Positions 7,145 through 14,127 of a stretch of DNA of 21,137 nt are shown here, piece by piece; the first letter of the stretch is position 1, and each line of letters begins with the position of its first letter. Source of the stretch: Syntrophus sp034006265 (GTDB lineage Bacteria; Desulfobacterota; Syntrophia; Syntrophales; Syntrophaceae); contig JAVETB010000044.1 in the NCBI GenBank assembly GCA_034006265.1, forward strand, positions 1 to 21,137, read 5' to 3'. Made by a program: the position numbers and the translations under genes. The notes beneath the pieces are model-generated. The model saw only the letters and a program-made list of their open reading frames with translations. It had not been told where the DNA came from and did not search any database.

Positions 7145-8248
7145 CTAATAGATCAGAAGGTCAACAAGATAGCCCGCCACAACGGCCACCAGGAAAACGT
7201 TCAGGGCAAAGGCAACGATAAGTTTCTTTTTGAACATGGAAGCGAGGATGATCAGCTCCGGAATGCTGGCCCCGGCGCCGCCGACAATGAGGGCCAGAAC
7301 CGTTCCGATTCCCATGCCCTTGCCGACCAGGGCGGCGCTGATGGGAATGACCGTTTCAGCCCGGATGTACATGGGGACGCCGATCAAGGCCGCAACAGGG
7401 ATGGACCAGGGGTTTCCCGGCCCGGCCAGGCGCACCACGAGATCCTGGGGGAAAAATCCGTAGATGAAGGCGCCGATAGCCGCGCCGAGCAGGAGATACC
7501 AGAATACGCCTTTGAAGGTGTCGACTGCGGAAAGAGAGGCCCTTCGAAATTTTTCTTTGAAAGGCGCCCCTGCCGCTTCTTTCTCGAAACTCATGGAGCA
7601 GCAGGATGTTGAGGTCTGGTTCCGAGCCGTCGAGCGCGCCTCGTTGGCACAACAGGCGCTCGAGGCCTGAAAGGTGGATAGGGAAATCAAGGTGACCGGC
7701 TGAACGGAGTCGGAAGAGCAGCAGCCGCCGGCCATCGGCAGAATTTTCGGGCCGGTATCCCTTGATGGAGCTTCTTCACAGCAGCAGGATGCCTGGATGT
7801 CCGCCAGGGGCTTGACCTGATTTTCCATGCCCAGCCTGGACAAAATATAAGCCGCCGCCATGGACCCCACAAAGGTGACAATGACATACACCACCGTTGC
7901 TTTCATGCCGAGGAGCGAGAGCAGAAGGGCGATAATGATCGGATTGAGGACCGGTGAAGCGAAAAGGAAGGCCATGGTCGGGCCGAAAGGAACACCCCCC
8001 TTCAGCAAACCGGAGGTAATGGGCACCGTGGAACAGGAGCAGAAAGGCGTGACGGCGCCGAGTCCGGAACCCAGGAGGTATTGAACCCAGGAGAGCTTGT
8101 TGGAGAGATACTCCCTGACACGCGACGGAGGTAGATATTCCATCAACAATCCGATGATAAAGGAAACGGCGATGAAGATCAGAACCAGTTCGCCGGCGAT
8201 TACAAGAAAAAATTTTCCAGCAGCAACAAAATTATTCAAACCGAACAT
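7145..8248 (-). CDS. ArsP/SO_0444-like permease with a cysteine-cluster loop
   Basis: Inner-membrane permease of the DUF318/COG0701 type, which includes ArsP (trivalent organoarsenical efflux) and SO_0444-like Cu/Zn exporters. It has 367 residues. The first bundle of about four helices (10-140) contains the family motif TPFCSCSTVP (Cys 70 and 72) and FASPVLNPIII. A hydrophilic loop at about 145-240 carries four vicinal-cysteine clusters (CCC 155-157, CC 176-177, CC 199-200, CC 216-217). The second bundle (about 245-365) includes IGVPMYIRAETVIPI. The start ATG 8248 is set by AAGGAGGAG. It lies downstream of the MarR gene on the same strand and upstream of the two small TGA-containing genes. 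The substrate is probably a thiophilic metal(loid) or organometal; which one cannot be read from sequence. Confidence 0.88.
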   Translation of the reverse strand: MFGLNNFVAAGKFFLVIAGELVLIFIAVSFIIGLLMEYLPPSRVREYLSNKLSWVQYLLGSGLGAVTPFCSCSTVPITSGLLKGGVPFGPTMAFLFASPVLNPIIIALLLSLLGMKATVVYVIVTFVGSMAAAYILSRLGMENQVKPLADIQASCCCEEAPSRDTGPKILPMAGGCCSSDSVQPVTLISLSTFQASSACCANEARSTARNQTSTSCCSMSFEKEAAGAPFKEKFRRASLSAVDTFKGVFWYLLLGAAIGAFIYGFFPQDLVVRLAGPGNPWSIPVAALIGVPMYIRAETVIPISAALVGKGMGIGTVLALIVGGAGASIPELIILASMFKKKLIVAFALNVFLVAVVAGYLVDLLIY

Positions 8249-8291
8249 CCGGAACTCCTCCTTAAGTTGTTAGGAAGCTTTTTGGGCTCAG

Positions 8292-8304
8292 ATAGTTGAC
8301 CTAT
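8292..8304. promoter_or_regulatory. Candidate second MarR operator upstream of the permease
   Basis: The gap between the MarR stop and the permease start contains ATAG-TTGAC-CTAT, a short palindrome that includes TAGTTGAC (8293-8300), the same octamer as one half of the dyad in front of the MarR gene. Two sites with a shared half suggest direct MarR control of the permease as well. The second copy's right half diverges, so confidence is modest. Confidence 0.4.
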
Positions 8305-8333
8305 TCAATCAAATTCGGGGATATCGGTTTCCT

Positions 8334-8813
8334 TTATTTCGGAATTTCGCAGCATACTTCCCCTTGGGGAACTGAATCGACTTCACGCTGCTCCATTGCT
8401 TGAACAAAGCGACCCAGGCTGATGAGAAGAATTTCCCGCAGGGCCGGGTCCATGGCCTCCAGGGCTTTCTGCGTCCTGTTCATCAACTGCTCTTCAATCC
8501 GAGTGAGGAGCAGCTTCCCTTCTTCTGTGAGCGACACGCAGCAGAACCTTCCATCCTTCCGGTCCTGTCGGCGTACCGCCAACCCTTTATCCTCCAGGCG
8601 TCTGGCAATGCGGGTCGCCCCGCTCTTCGTTACGGCCGCACTCCTTGCGATATCCTGCATCGTGCAGACATTCTGATGCAATGTACACTGCAGGGCTCGG
8701 AACTCGACATGCGAGATGTTTTCGTTGCAGCATCGTCCTTCTATGCTTTGCATCCCGAGAGAATACGTTAAAGATTCAATTAAATAGATCAGTTGTCTTT
8801 CCGGGGAATCCAT
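8334..8813 (-). CDS. Cysteine-rich MarR-family transcriptional regulator
   Basis: Winged-helix regulator. From ATG 8813 it has 159 residues: an N-terminal dimerisation helix, a helix-turn-helix (MQDIARSAAVTKSGATRIARRLEDKGL), a wing with the MarR pattern RRQDRKDGR, then a C-terminal dimerisation helix. An in-frame ATG at 8888 would add 25 residues, but it sits against a dyad without a Shine-Dalgarno. AAGGAG lies 8 bases before 8813, so I prefer the shorter form. It is unusual in three vicinal cysteine pairs (RCC, FCC, VCC) plus further single cysteines, which suggests thiol-based sensing of arsenic, an organometal or another soft metal (inference). It is first in a minus-strand operon with the cysteine-cluster permease, and divergent from arsR. 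Confidence 0.85.
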   Translation of the reverse strand: MDSPERQLIYLIESLTYSLGMQSIEGRCCNENISHVEFRALQCTLHQNVCTMQDIARSAAVTKSGATRIARRLEDKGLAVRRQDRKDGRFCCVSLTEEGKLLLTRIEEQLMNRTQKALEAMDPALREILLISLGRFVQAMEQREVDSVPQGEVCCEIPK

Positions 8814-8890
8814 TTGCATCTCTCCTTGAACATCCACGCACATCACATGACGCCGTTCCTGATGATCTTCGCGTAGGTTCCTTTTCATAT

Positions 8891-8911
8891 TTAGTTGCTT
8901 TCGTCAACTAA
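8891..8911. promoter_or_regulatory. MarR-type operator dyad upstream of the marR-permease operon
   Basis: Perfect inverted repeat TTAGTTG-N7-CAACTAA lies about 80 bases upstream of the preferred MarR start, in the intergenic region shared with arsR. Size and symmetry fit a MarR dimer, so autoregulation is likely. Confidence 0.6.
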
Positions 8912-8944
8912 TAATTCAAGGGGCAGGCACATGCAATTTTTTAC

Positions 8945-8974
8945 TTGACAGGGAGGGATTCAAATTCTTATATT
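8945..8974 (+). promoter_or_regulatory. Promoter of the arsenic-resistance operon
   Basis: TTGACA (8945-8950), an 18-base spacer and TATATT (8969-8974, 5 of 6) lie just upstream of the ArsR start at 9002. ATATT and AATAT half-sites (8970-8974, 8985-8989) overlap the -10 and the leader and could form the ArsR operator. The TTG of the -35 box also opens a longer reading frame, but that is not a start, because the promoter itself lies there. Confidence 0.6.
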
Positions 8975-9001
8975 GCCATAAAGGAATATGGAGATTTTAG
9001 G

Positions 9002-9370
9002 ATGAGAGATTTTCTGAAAGTTACCAAGGCCCTTTCCGACCCGAACCGGATCAAAATTTTGAAGATGCTGCAACATAAAGTCATGTGCGTCTGCGAGATC
9101 GAGACGGCTTTAAGCATCGCGCAACCCACCGCTTCCAAGCACTTGAAAATGCTGGAAGACTCCGGGATGATCCGTTCCATGCGCGAGGGGCAGTGGGTCA
9201 ATTACTATCCCTCCGACGGCAGGGAAAGCCCCTATGCCGCGACCCTGCTGGGAAATCTCCGGCACTGGCTTGAGGATGATCCGGAAGTGCAAAGGCTTAT
9301 CGAAAGGATCCCATCGATTCGGCGGGAAGAGATTTCATGCCATAAAAAGAAGTCCCGTGAGGACAAATAA
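9002..9370 (+). CDS. arsR: ArsR-family arsenite-responsive repressor
   Basis: Small winged-helix metalloregulator of 122 residues. The N-terminal part MRDFLKVTKALSDPNRIKIL is typical of the family. VMCVCEIETAL has Cys 29 and Cys 31 at the position of the ArsR arsenite-binding CVCDL motif. The helix-turn-helix follows (IAQPTASKHLKMLEDSGMI), then the wing REGQWVNYYP and a variable charged tail containing a third Cys. I chose ATG 9002, with GGAG 8-9 bases upstream. It is first in the operon with acr3, a permease and thioredoxin, and presumably represses it until As(III) binds. Confidence 0.92.
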   Translation: MRDFLKVTKALSDPNRIKILKMLQHKVMCVCEIETALSIAQPTASKHLKMLEDSGMIRSMREGQWVNYYPSDGRESPYAATLLGNLRHWLEDDPEVQRLIERIPSIRREEISCHKKKSREDK

Positions 9371-9477
9371 CGAATTCATATCGTCGGATCAGCATATATT
9401 CTAATGGTCACTATTCGGGGATTGGTCCTTTGTCCGCTGGCAAGGTCAACAGATTCTGAAAACTACGGAGGGGTGTT

Positions 9478-10569
9478 ATGGCAGAGACTCCAGCAAAGCA
9501 GCTTTCGTTTTTAGACCGATATTTAACCCTGTGGATTTTTCTGGCCATGTTTGTCGGTGTTCTTGGAGGGTATCTGTACCCCGGCATTCGGGATGTCATC
9601 AACTATTTTCAGGTCGGAACGACCAATATCCCCATTGCCATCGGCCTGATTCTGATGATGTACCCACCCCTGGCCAAGGTCAAGTATGAGAAACTGGGGC
9701 AGGTTTTCTCCAATGGAAAAGTTCTGGCCCTTTCATTGGTTCAGAACTGGATTGTCGGACCGATTCTGATGTTCCTGCTGGCCGTTACTTTTCTTTCCGG
9801 CTACCATGAATATATGGTGGGACTCATCCTTATCGGACTGGCCCGCTGCATCGCCATGGTCATCGTCTGGAACGATCTGGCCGACGGCGACCGGGAATAC
9901 TGCGCAGGGCTTGTGGCCTTCAACTCCATTTTCCAGGTCCTGTTTTTTTCGGTGTACGCCTATATCTTTATCACGATTCTCCCTACCTGGATTGGTCTGA
10001 AGGGGGCGGTCGTCGATATCTCCATCGGCCAGATCGCCGAAAGCGTGTTCATTTATCTGGGAATTCCCTTTATTGCAGGCATGATTTCCCGGTTTGTCGG
10101 CCTGAAAATCAAGGGGCAGGTGTGGTATGAGGAAAAATTTATCCCGAGGATCAGTCCCATTACCCTGATCGCCCTTCTCTTTACCATCCTCGTCATGTTT
10201 TCCCTGAAGGGGGAATACATCGTTGAACTGCCCATGGACGTCGTCCGCGTCGCCATTCCCCTGCTCATTTACTTCGTGGTCATGTTCCTGGTATCTTTTT
10301 ACATGTCCAAAAAAGTCGGGGCCACCTACGAGGAATCCACAACCCTGAGCTTTACGGCTGCCTCGAACAACTTCGAGCTGGCCATCGCCGTGGCCATCTC
10401 CGTCTTCGGAATCAATTCCGGGGAAGCCTTCGCCTGCGTCATCGGTCCGTTGCTGGAGGTACCGGTTCTCATTTCTCTGGTGAACGTGGCCCTCTGGTTC
10501 AAGAAAAAATACTTCCCCTACGCAAAGGAAACCCCCACGGGGGTGTGCCATGTTTCCTGTAAAAATTAA
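9478..10569 (+). CDS. acr3: ACR3-family arsenite efflux permease
   Basis: Inner-membrane As(III)/H+ exchanger of the ACR3 (bile/arsenite/riboflavin transporter) superfamily. It has 363 residues and about ten transmembrane helices. The hallmark GLARCIAMVIVWNDLADGD spans about 120-138; its cysteine (C124) is the one required in characterised ACR3 proteins. The late segment LSFTAASNNFELAIAVAISVFG is also typical. The tail ends in GVCHVSCKN, an extra cysteine pair not essential to the family. The start ATG 9478 follows ACGGAGGGGTG. It lies 107 bases after arsR and 24 bases before the permease gene, so all are one transcript. Strong family call. Confidence 0.95.
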   Translation: MAETPAKQLSFLDRYLTLWIFLAMFVGVLGGYLYPGIRDVINYFQVGTTNIPIAIGLILMMYPPLAKVKYEKLGQVFSNGKVLALSLVQNWIVGPILMFLLAVTFLSGYHEYMVGLILIGLARCIAMVIVWNDLADGDREYCAGLVAFNSIFQVLFFSVYAYIFITILPTWIGLKGAVVDISIGQIAESVFIYLGIPFIAGMISRFVGLKIKGQVWYEEKFIPRISPITLIALLFTILVMFSLKGEYIVELPMDVVRVAIPLLIYFVVMFLVSFYMSKKVGATYEESTTLSFTAASNNFELAIAVAISVFGINSGEAFACVIGPLLEVPVLISLVNVALWFKKKYFPYAKETPTGVCHVSCKN

Positions 10570-10593
10570 AACCGTCAGGAGAGGATAAAAATC

Positions 10594-11766
10594 ATGAAGG
10601 AACGATATAAACTGCTGATCCTTTTGCTGGTCTTTCTGGGGGCCTATTTCATTCCCTGGACCGATCCCGTCATTCGACGGTCCGGCCTGGAAGCCGTTCT
10701 AATGCTCCAGGAATATGCGCAGCAGCATGTCCTGACCTGTCTGATCCCTGCGTTTTTCATTGCGGGTGCCATTGCCGTCTTTGTCTCACAGGCTTCCGTC
10801 CTGAAATACTTCGGCTCCACGGCGAGCAAGATCCTTTCCTATTCTGTGGCCTCGGTTTCCGGCACGGTGCTGGCGGTCTGCTCCTGCACCGTTCTGCCCC
10901 TGTTTGCCGGGATTTATACCCGGGGAGCGGGCATTGGCCCTGCTACGGCCTTTCTCTATTCCGGGCCGGCCATCAATGTTTTGGCCATTGTACTGACGGC
11001 CAGGATTCTCGGGTGGCAACTGGGCCTGGCCCGGGCGATCGGAGCCATCGCTTTTGCCATCGTCACCGGCCTGCTCATGGCCCTGATTTTCCGCCGTGAT
11101 GACGCCAACCGGGCTGCGGGGGCCATCTATGTCCCCGACGAGGAAGACAAATCCCGGACCCTGACCCAGGACGCCCTGTACCTCCTCACCATGGTGCTGA
11201 TCCTGGTCTTTGCCGCCTTCGCCAAGCCGGCGCCCGGCAGCACCGGGCTCTGGGCCTTGCTCTTTGCCGCCAAATGGTTCATCACCGGCTTCCTGCTCGT
11301 GGTGCTGGGCATCATGCTGAAGTCCTGGTTTTCCAGGGAGGAGTTGACCGGATGGGTGGAGGCCACCTGGGGATTCATGAAACAGATCTTTCCTCTTCTG
11401 CTCGGCGGCGTGCTCGTTGCGGGTTTTCTGCTGGGCCGGCCCGGATACCCGGCGCTGATCCCGGAACATTATGTCCAGAGCCTGGTGGGGGGCAATTCCC
11501 TCTGGGCCAATCTTTTTGCCGCCGTTGTCGGTGCCTTCATGTACTTTGCCACGCTGACGGAGGTGCCCATTCTCCAGGGGCTGATCGGTTCAGGCATGGG
11601 GCAGGGTCCGGCTCTGTCTCTGCTGCTGGCGGGTCCGGCGCTTTCCCTGCCTAACATGATCGTCATTGTAGGCGTCATGGGGATCAAAAAGACGGCGGTG
11701 TTCTGTTCCATCATCATTGTCCTCTCCACCCTGGCGGGATGGAGTTATGGATGGTTGGTTTCCTGA
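10594..11766 (+). CDS. ArsP-like permease of the arsenic operon
   Basis: Second COG0701/DUF318-type permease in the window, 390 residues with about ten membrane segments. The family motif is VLAVCSCTVLPLFAGIYTRG (Cys 96 and 98), followed by FLYSGPAINVLAIV. A short hydrophilic loop at about 165-195 has no cysteine clusters, unlike the permease at 7145-8248. The C-terminal half has GAFMYFATLTEVPILQGLIG and LLLAGPALSLPNMI. Members of this group export trivalent methylated or aromatic arsenicals, or are of unknown substrate; placement between acr3 and thioredoxin supports an arsenic role. The Shine-Dalgarno GGAGAGG precedes ATG 10594. Confidence 0.88.
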   Translation: MKERYKLLILLLVFLGAYFIPWTDPVIRRSGLEAVLMLQEYAQQHVLTCLIPAFFIAGAIAVFVSQASVLKYFGSTASKILSYSVASVSGTVLAVCSCTVLPLFAGIYTRGAGIGPATAFLYSGPAINVLAIVLTARILGWQLGLARAIGAIAFAIVTGLLMALIFRRDDANRAAGAIYVPDEEDKSRTLTQDALYLLTMVLILVFAAFAKPAPGSTGLWALLFAAKWFITGFLLVVLGIMLKSWFSREELTGWVEATWGFMKQIFPLLLGGVLVAGFLLGRPGYPALIPEHYVQSLVGGNSLWANLFAAVVGAFMYFATLTEVPILQGLIGSGMGQGPALSLLLAGPALSLPNMIVIVGVMGIKKTAVFCSIIIVLSTLAGWSYGWLVS

Positions 11767-11825
11767 TGAGGAGCGGATTTGTTTTACAGATTGCACAAAT
11801 TTAATCATTTTGGAGGATAAGGAAC

Positions 11826-12059
11826 ATGAAAATCAAAGTCTTGGGACCGGGATGCGCCCGCTGCCATCAAACGGAAGAGCTTGTCCGGGAGGCTGTCGCC
11901 GAGGCCGGCGTTGACGCGGAAATCGAAAAGGTGACCGATGTGATGAAGATCGCCTCATATGGTGTCCTCGGCACACCCGCCGTGATTATCGACGAGAAAG
12001 TGAAATCGGTGGGGAAAATTCCTAAAAAAGAAGAAATCTTGAAGTGGATCGGCAAGTGA
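11826..12059 (+). CDS. Small thioredoxin-like protein (CARC active site)
   Basis: A 77-residue redox protein of the MTH895/TM0996-type thioredoxin family. It starts MKIKVLGPGCARC with the CxxC at Cys 10 and Cys 13. A betaalphabeta fold follows, then the cis-proline element GVLGTPAVIIDEKV, and it ends KKEEILKWIGK. The start is set by GGAGGATAAGG before ATG 11826. Such proteins are common in arsenic operons of anaerobes, next to the ArsP-like permease, and probably supply reducing equivalents or move thiol-bound metal(loid) (inference). The length is normal for the family. Confidence 0.9.
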   Translation: MKIKVLGPGCARCHQTEELVREAVAEAGVDAEIEKVTDVMKIASYGVLGTPAVIIDEKVKSVGKIPKKEEILKWIGK

Positions 12060-12409
12060 ATCAATCCTGCGCCGGGGCAGCCGCACGACATGATGCTCCG
12101 GCACAGGTCGGCCCGGCACATGGATAAAACAACATCCATCGGGGATGCCGTCGATAAGAGGATAAGAAACAGATCTCCCCACTCGGTATGCCCACGGGGC
12201 CACATTTTACAGCCGGTGCATATAAAACTTTCCGAAAGCTTCCATCATCTGCTCCAGGCCACGCAGGCTGATGTAACCAACGAAACTGTCCTTTGCAATG
12301 ACGCCCTCGGGCGCGATATACCGCCGGGCAAAATGTTCTTCCTGATGCGTAACTTTCTGAATCGCCGGCGCAATATTCTAACCGGACATAACTGAAGGAG
12401 ACTCAAAGA
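12060..12409 (-). other. 350-base gap with a possible minus-strand gene remnant (12207-12377)
   Basis: No complete gene. On the minus strand a frame of 56 codons (12377 to TAA 12207) has coding-like third positions and the protein-like sequence EGVIAKDSFVGYISLRGLEQ followed by an amphipathic helix. It has no start codon or Shine-Dalgarno; an upstream TAG closes it at 12380. It may be the C-terminal remnant of a lost gene, or chance. The 12410 gene's Shine-Dalgarno AAGGAG (12395-12400) lies at the right end. Confidence 0.3.
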
Positions 12410-12580
12410 ATGACAGGAATCAGAATGGGAGCAATTTTTCTTCTAGTGTTCATGGCTTTTTTCTCGTCGGCATGCTCTTCGGACGCCGGCAGCGGGAAGG
12501 CGCAAAAGAATGTCCCCGTCAGGCTGGATTTTATGCGGTTCTGTTCACCGGCGGGCTGTTTCTGTCGATTGCCGCCGTAG
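12410..12580 (+). pseudogene. Lipoprotein signal peptide remnant, probably of a thioredoxin lipoprotein
   Basis: A well-formed start (AAGGAG nine bases before ATG 12410) opens MTGIRMGAIFLLVFMAFFSS, then ACSSDAGSGKAQKNVPV: an n-region, a hydrophobic stretch and an SSAC lipobox, so a lipoprotein leader. After about residue 37 the frame runs into sequence that is coding in another frame, and it stops at TAG 12578-12580 after 56 codons. Lipoproteins with this leader layout upstream of ccdA in arsenic operons are often thioredoxins, so the missing body was probably a thioredoxin domain. That is inference from context; no thioredoxin motif is left. Confidence 0.55.
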
Positions 12581-13059
12581 GGAGCATCTGTGCGGTTCTG
12601 GGAAGGATGCTTGGTGATGTCGGACCGTACTGGCAGATCGTTGTCGGGATTGTCCTGATCTGGGTGGCCCTGGGCATGTTCGGGGTTCAGGCCTGTTCCG
12701 TCTCCGGCGGGGGGCTGTTGCAGCGGATGAATCTGAGGGGGCGGAGTGGGGCTTTTTTCCTGGGGCTTGCCTACGGATTGCTTTCCGGTTCCTGCACCTT
12801 CGGCTTCATCGCACCGATTCTCGCCGTCATCACCATCCAGAAGCAGATTATGATGGGCTTTACGCTGATCGGCTTGTTCGCCGTCGGCCATTGTCTTCCA
12901 ATTGTCATTGCAGGCTCATCCACGGCCCTTGTCGGGCGGCTGCTGGAAAATTCCGTCTGGAATTCAACAAGCGGCTGGTTCCGGAAAGGCGCTGGAGTCG
13001 TCATCATCCTTCTGGGAATCTACTTTATTGGAAATCCCCTCTTGCAGGTGTTTTCGTGA
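12472..13059 (+). pseudogene. ccdA: CcdA-family transmembrane protein lacking its N-terminal part
   Basis: The frame is open to 13059, with homology-like sequence from about GFYAVLFTGGLFLSIAAVGS (12520 on). CcdA/DsbD-beta proteins carry electrons across the membrane from thioredoxin using one cysteine in TM1 and one in TM4. Here TM1 with its PC-x-x-P motif is missing. The TM4-type segment YGLLSGSCTFGFIAPIL keeps its cysteine, and the remaining helices are intact to the end. The first in-frame ATG (12472) has no Shine-Dalgarno and lies inside the out-of-frame lipoprotein leader. The simplest explanation is a deletion that fused the two genes near 12510-12525. It is 51 bases before the RseC-like gene. 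If any product is made, it should be unable to perform the two-cysteine relay. Confidence 0.65.
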
Positions 13060-13110
13060 GGTGCAAAAAGACAATAAAGACAATCAGAAAGGGAAAGATG
13101 GAGGTGCAAC

Positions 13111-13605
13111 ATGGTGCACTATGAAGCAGTGGTGACCAGTCTTCTTCCCAACGACAAGGTGGAAATTCTGATCCAGCCGGACAGGACCGGAGATCCCAAT
13201 GCTCCGGCATGTCATTGTGGGTCCAACAGAACCATGTTCCGCATCGAAGCGTTGAACAGGGCAGGTGCCCAGGTCGGCGACTGGGTGTCTGTTTCCCGCG
13301 ATTCTTCTTACATCATGAGGAATATAGGCGCCCTGATCGGGATTCCTTTGGCAGGTTTGATCGCCGGTGTGGCATTGGGAACCTTTTGGGGTGGCACTGC
13401 ACGAATCGTCTTATCCCTTACGGGAACACTATTAGGCATTCTGGCAGGAGTTCTATCCTACCGGCGCATGCCCGCGAATAGTCTGTTTGTCATAGAACGG
13501 GTAATCCAATCCCGAAAAGAACTAGCCACCATGTACTCCAGTCAGTCAAACACAGGAAGGGATCGGGCCGACTGCCAGAAGGGGTGCGCTTCCTGCCGTC
13601 CATAG
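13111..13605 (+). CDS. RseC/MucC-family (SoxR-reducing system) membrane protein
   Basis: Inner-membrane protein of 164 residues with RseC layout. A short N-terminal soluble domain contains a cysteine motif (PACHCGS, about 33-39) and the typical AQVGDWVSVS. Two hydrophobic helices follow at about 70-90 and 95-115 (NIGALIGIPLAGLIAGVALG), then a cytoplasmic tail ending in CQKGCASCRP. Family members act in SoxR reduction, sigma-E control or Rnf-linked redox, and are often found near redox-metal clusters. The start ATG 13111 is preceded by GGAGGTGCAAC. It is last in the arsenic operon, after the damaged ccdA, and its link to the operon is probably thiol/redox supply (inference). Confidence 0.82.
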   Translation: MVHYEAVVTSLLPNDKVEILIQPDRTGDPNAPACHCGSNRTMFRIEALNRAGAQVGDWVSVSRDSSYIMRNIGALIGIPLAGLIAGVALGTFWGGTARIVLSLTGTLLGILAGVLSYRRMPANSLFVIERVIQSRKELATMYSSQSNTGRDRADCQKGCASCRP

Positions 13606-13671
13606 TGAAGTCGGAACGCCATCCTTTATGCCGTTATGGGTGCAGCCGTCCTCTTCCGCCGAAATTCTTTC

Positions 13672-13700
13672 TTGACAATTAGTTGGCTTATTGGCATAAA
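13672..13700 (+). promoter_or_regulatory. Promoter of the second arsR-type gene
   Basis: TTGACA (13672-13677), a 17-base spacer and CATAAA (13695-13700, 4 of 6) end 21 bases before ATG 13722. The operator dyad at 13691-13706 covers the -10 box, which fits repression by occlusion. Confidence 0.55.
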
Positions 13701-13706
13701 CGCCAA
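13691..13706. promoter_or_regulatory. ArsR-type operator, copy 1 (TTGGC-N6-GCCAA)
   Basis: Perfect inverted repeat TTGGC (13691-13695) and GCCAA (13702-13706), overlapping the -10 box and leader of the repressor gene. A third half-site, GTTGGC, lies at 13682-13687. The same 5-6-5 design recurs at 14060-14075 before the exporter gene. Confidence 0.65.
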
Positions 13707-13721
13707 CAGGAGATCACCAAT

Positions 13722-14042
13722 ATGATTACATTACCTGAAGCGGAAATCAGAGCTAAAATTATCAAAGCCATGGCGCATCCCGTGCGTTTGATGATGATCG
13801 ATGCCCTGAAGAATGGCGATTGCTCTTTTTCGACATTATTTCAACTCTTTGAGCTTGATAAATCCACGGTTTCCAAACATCTTCTGGTACTGAAGGAAGC
13901 CGGAATTGTGTCCTCGCGGAAAGAAGGAATGGATATGATCTATAAGCTTGATGTCCCCTGCATCACAGACTTCTTTACTTGCGTAACTGCGGTCATTGAA
14001 ATGAAAGTCAAAAAACACGAGGTATGTCTATTCAAAAAGTAG
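13722..14042 (+). CDS. ArsR-type winged-helix repressor linked to the TauE/SafE exporter
   Basis: Regulator of 106 residues. AEIRAKIIKAMAHPVRLMMIDAL is the usual ArsR start; the helix-turn-helix is FELDKSTVSKHLLVLKEAGIV and the wing is RKEGMDMIYKLDVPC. Cysteines at about 28, 80, 86 and 101 could serve in thiol or sulfur sensing (it lacks the arsR CVC motif). I chose ATG 13722, with AGGAG eight bases upstream, over an upstream in-frame TTG at 13683 that lies within the promoter. It is flanked by two identical-format operators and followed by the TauE/SafE gene. It probably represses itself and the exporter, with a sulfur compound or thiophilic metal as signal (inference). Confidence 0.88.
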   Translation: MITLPEAEIRAKIIKAMAHPVRLMMIDALKNGDCSFSTLFQLFELDKSTVSKHLLVLKEAGIVSSRKEGMDMIYKLDVPCITDFFTCVTAVIEMKVKKHEVCLFKK

Positions 14043-14054
14043 TTTTTTTAGGTC

Positions 14055-14080
14055 GTCTATTGGCTTTTTTGCCAATAGAC
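14055..14080. promoter_or_regulatory. ArsR-type operator, copy 2, within a perfect 10-bp inverted repeat
   Basis: Arms GTCTATTGGC (14055-14064) and GCCAATAGAC (14071-14080) flank TTTTTT. The core TTGGC-N6-GCCAA has the same spacing as the site at 13691. No T-run follows the right arm, so an operator is more likely than a terminator, although a hairpin in RNA could also attenuate. Confidence 0.6.
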
Positions 14081-14127
14081 CATTTTGAATCTTTTTCTAA
14101 AGGAAAATAAAGTTGAAAGGAGGTTTG

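Noticed and set aside
9733..10551. Minus-strand open frame of 272 codons
   Set aside because: Antisense of acr3, with low-complexity G/D/H/Q-rich composition typical of shadow frames.
10786..11469. Minus-strand open frame of 227 codons
   Set aside because: Antisense of the ArsP-like permease, with no motif and shadow-type composition.
12090..12395. Plus-strand open frame of 101 codons in the gap after thioredoxin
   Set aside because: No Shine-Dalgarno, atypical composition, and it overlaps the more coding-like minus-strand frame.
14055..14080. Perfect 10-bp inverted repeat as a terminator of the second arsR-type gene
   Set aside because: There is no T-run after the stem, and the core matches the operator-like dyad at 13691-13706.
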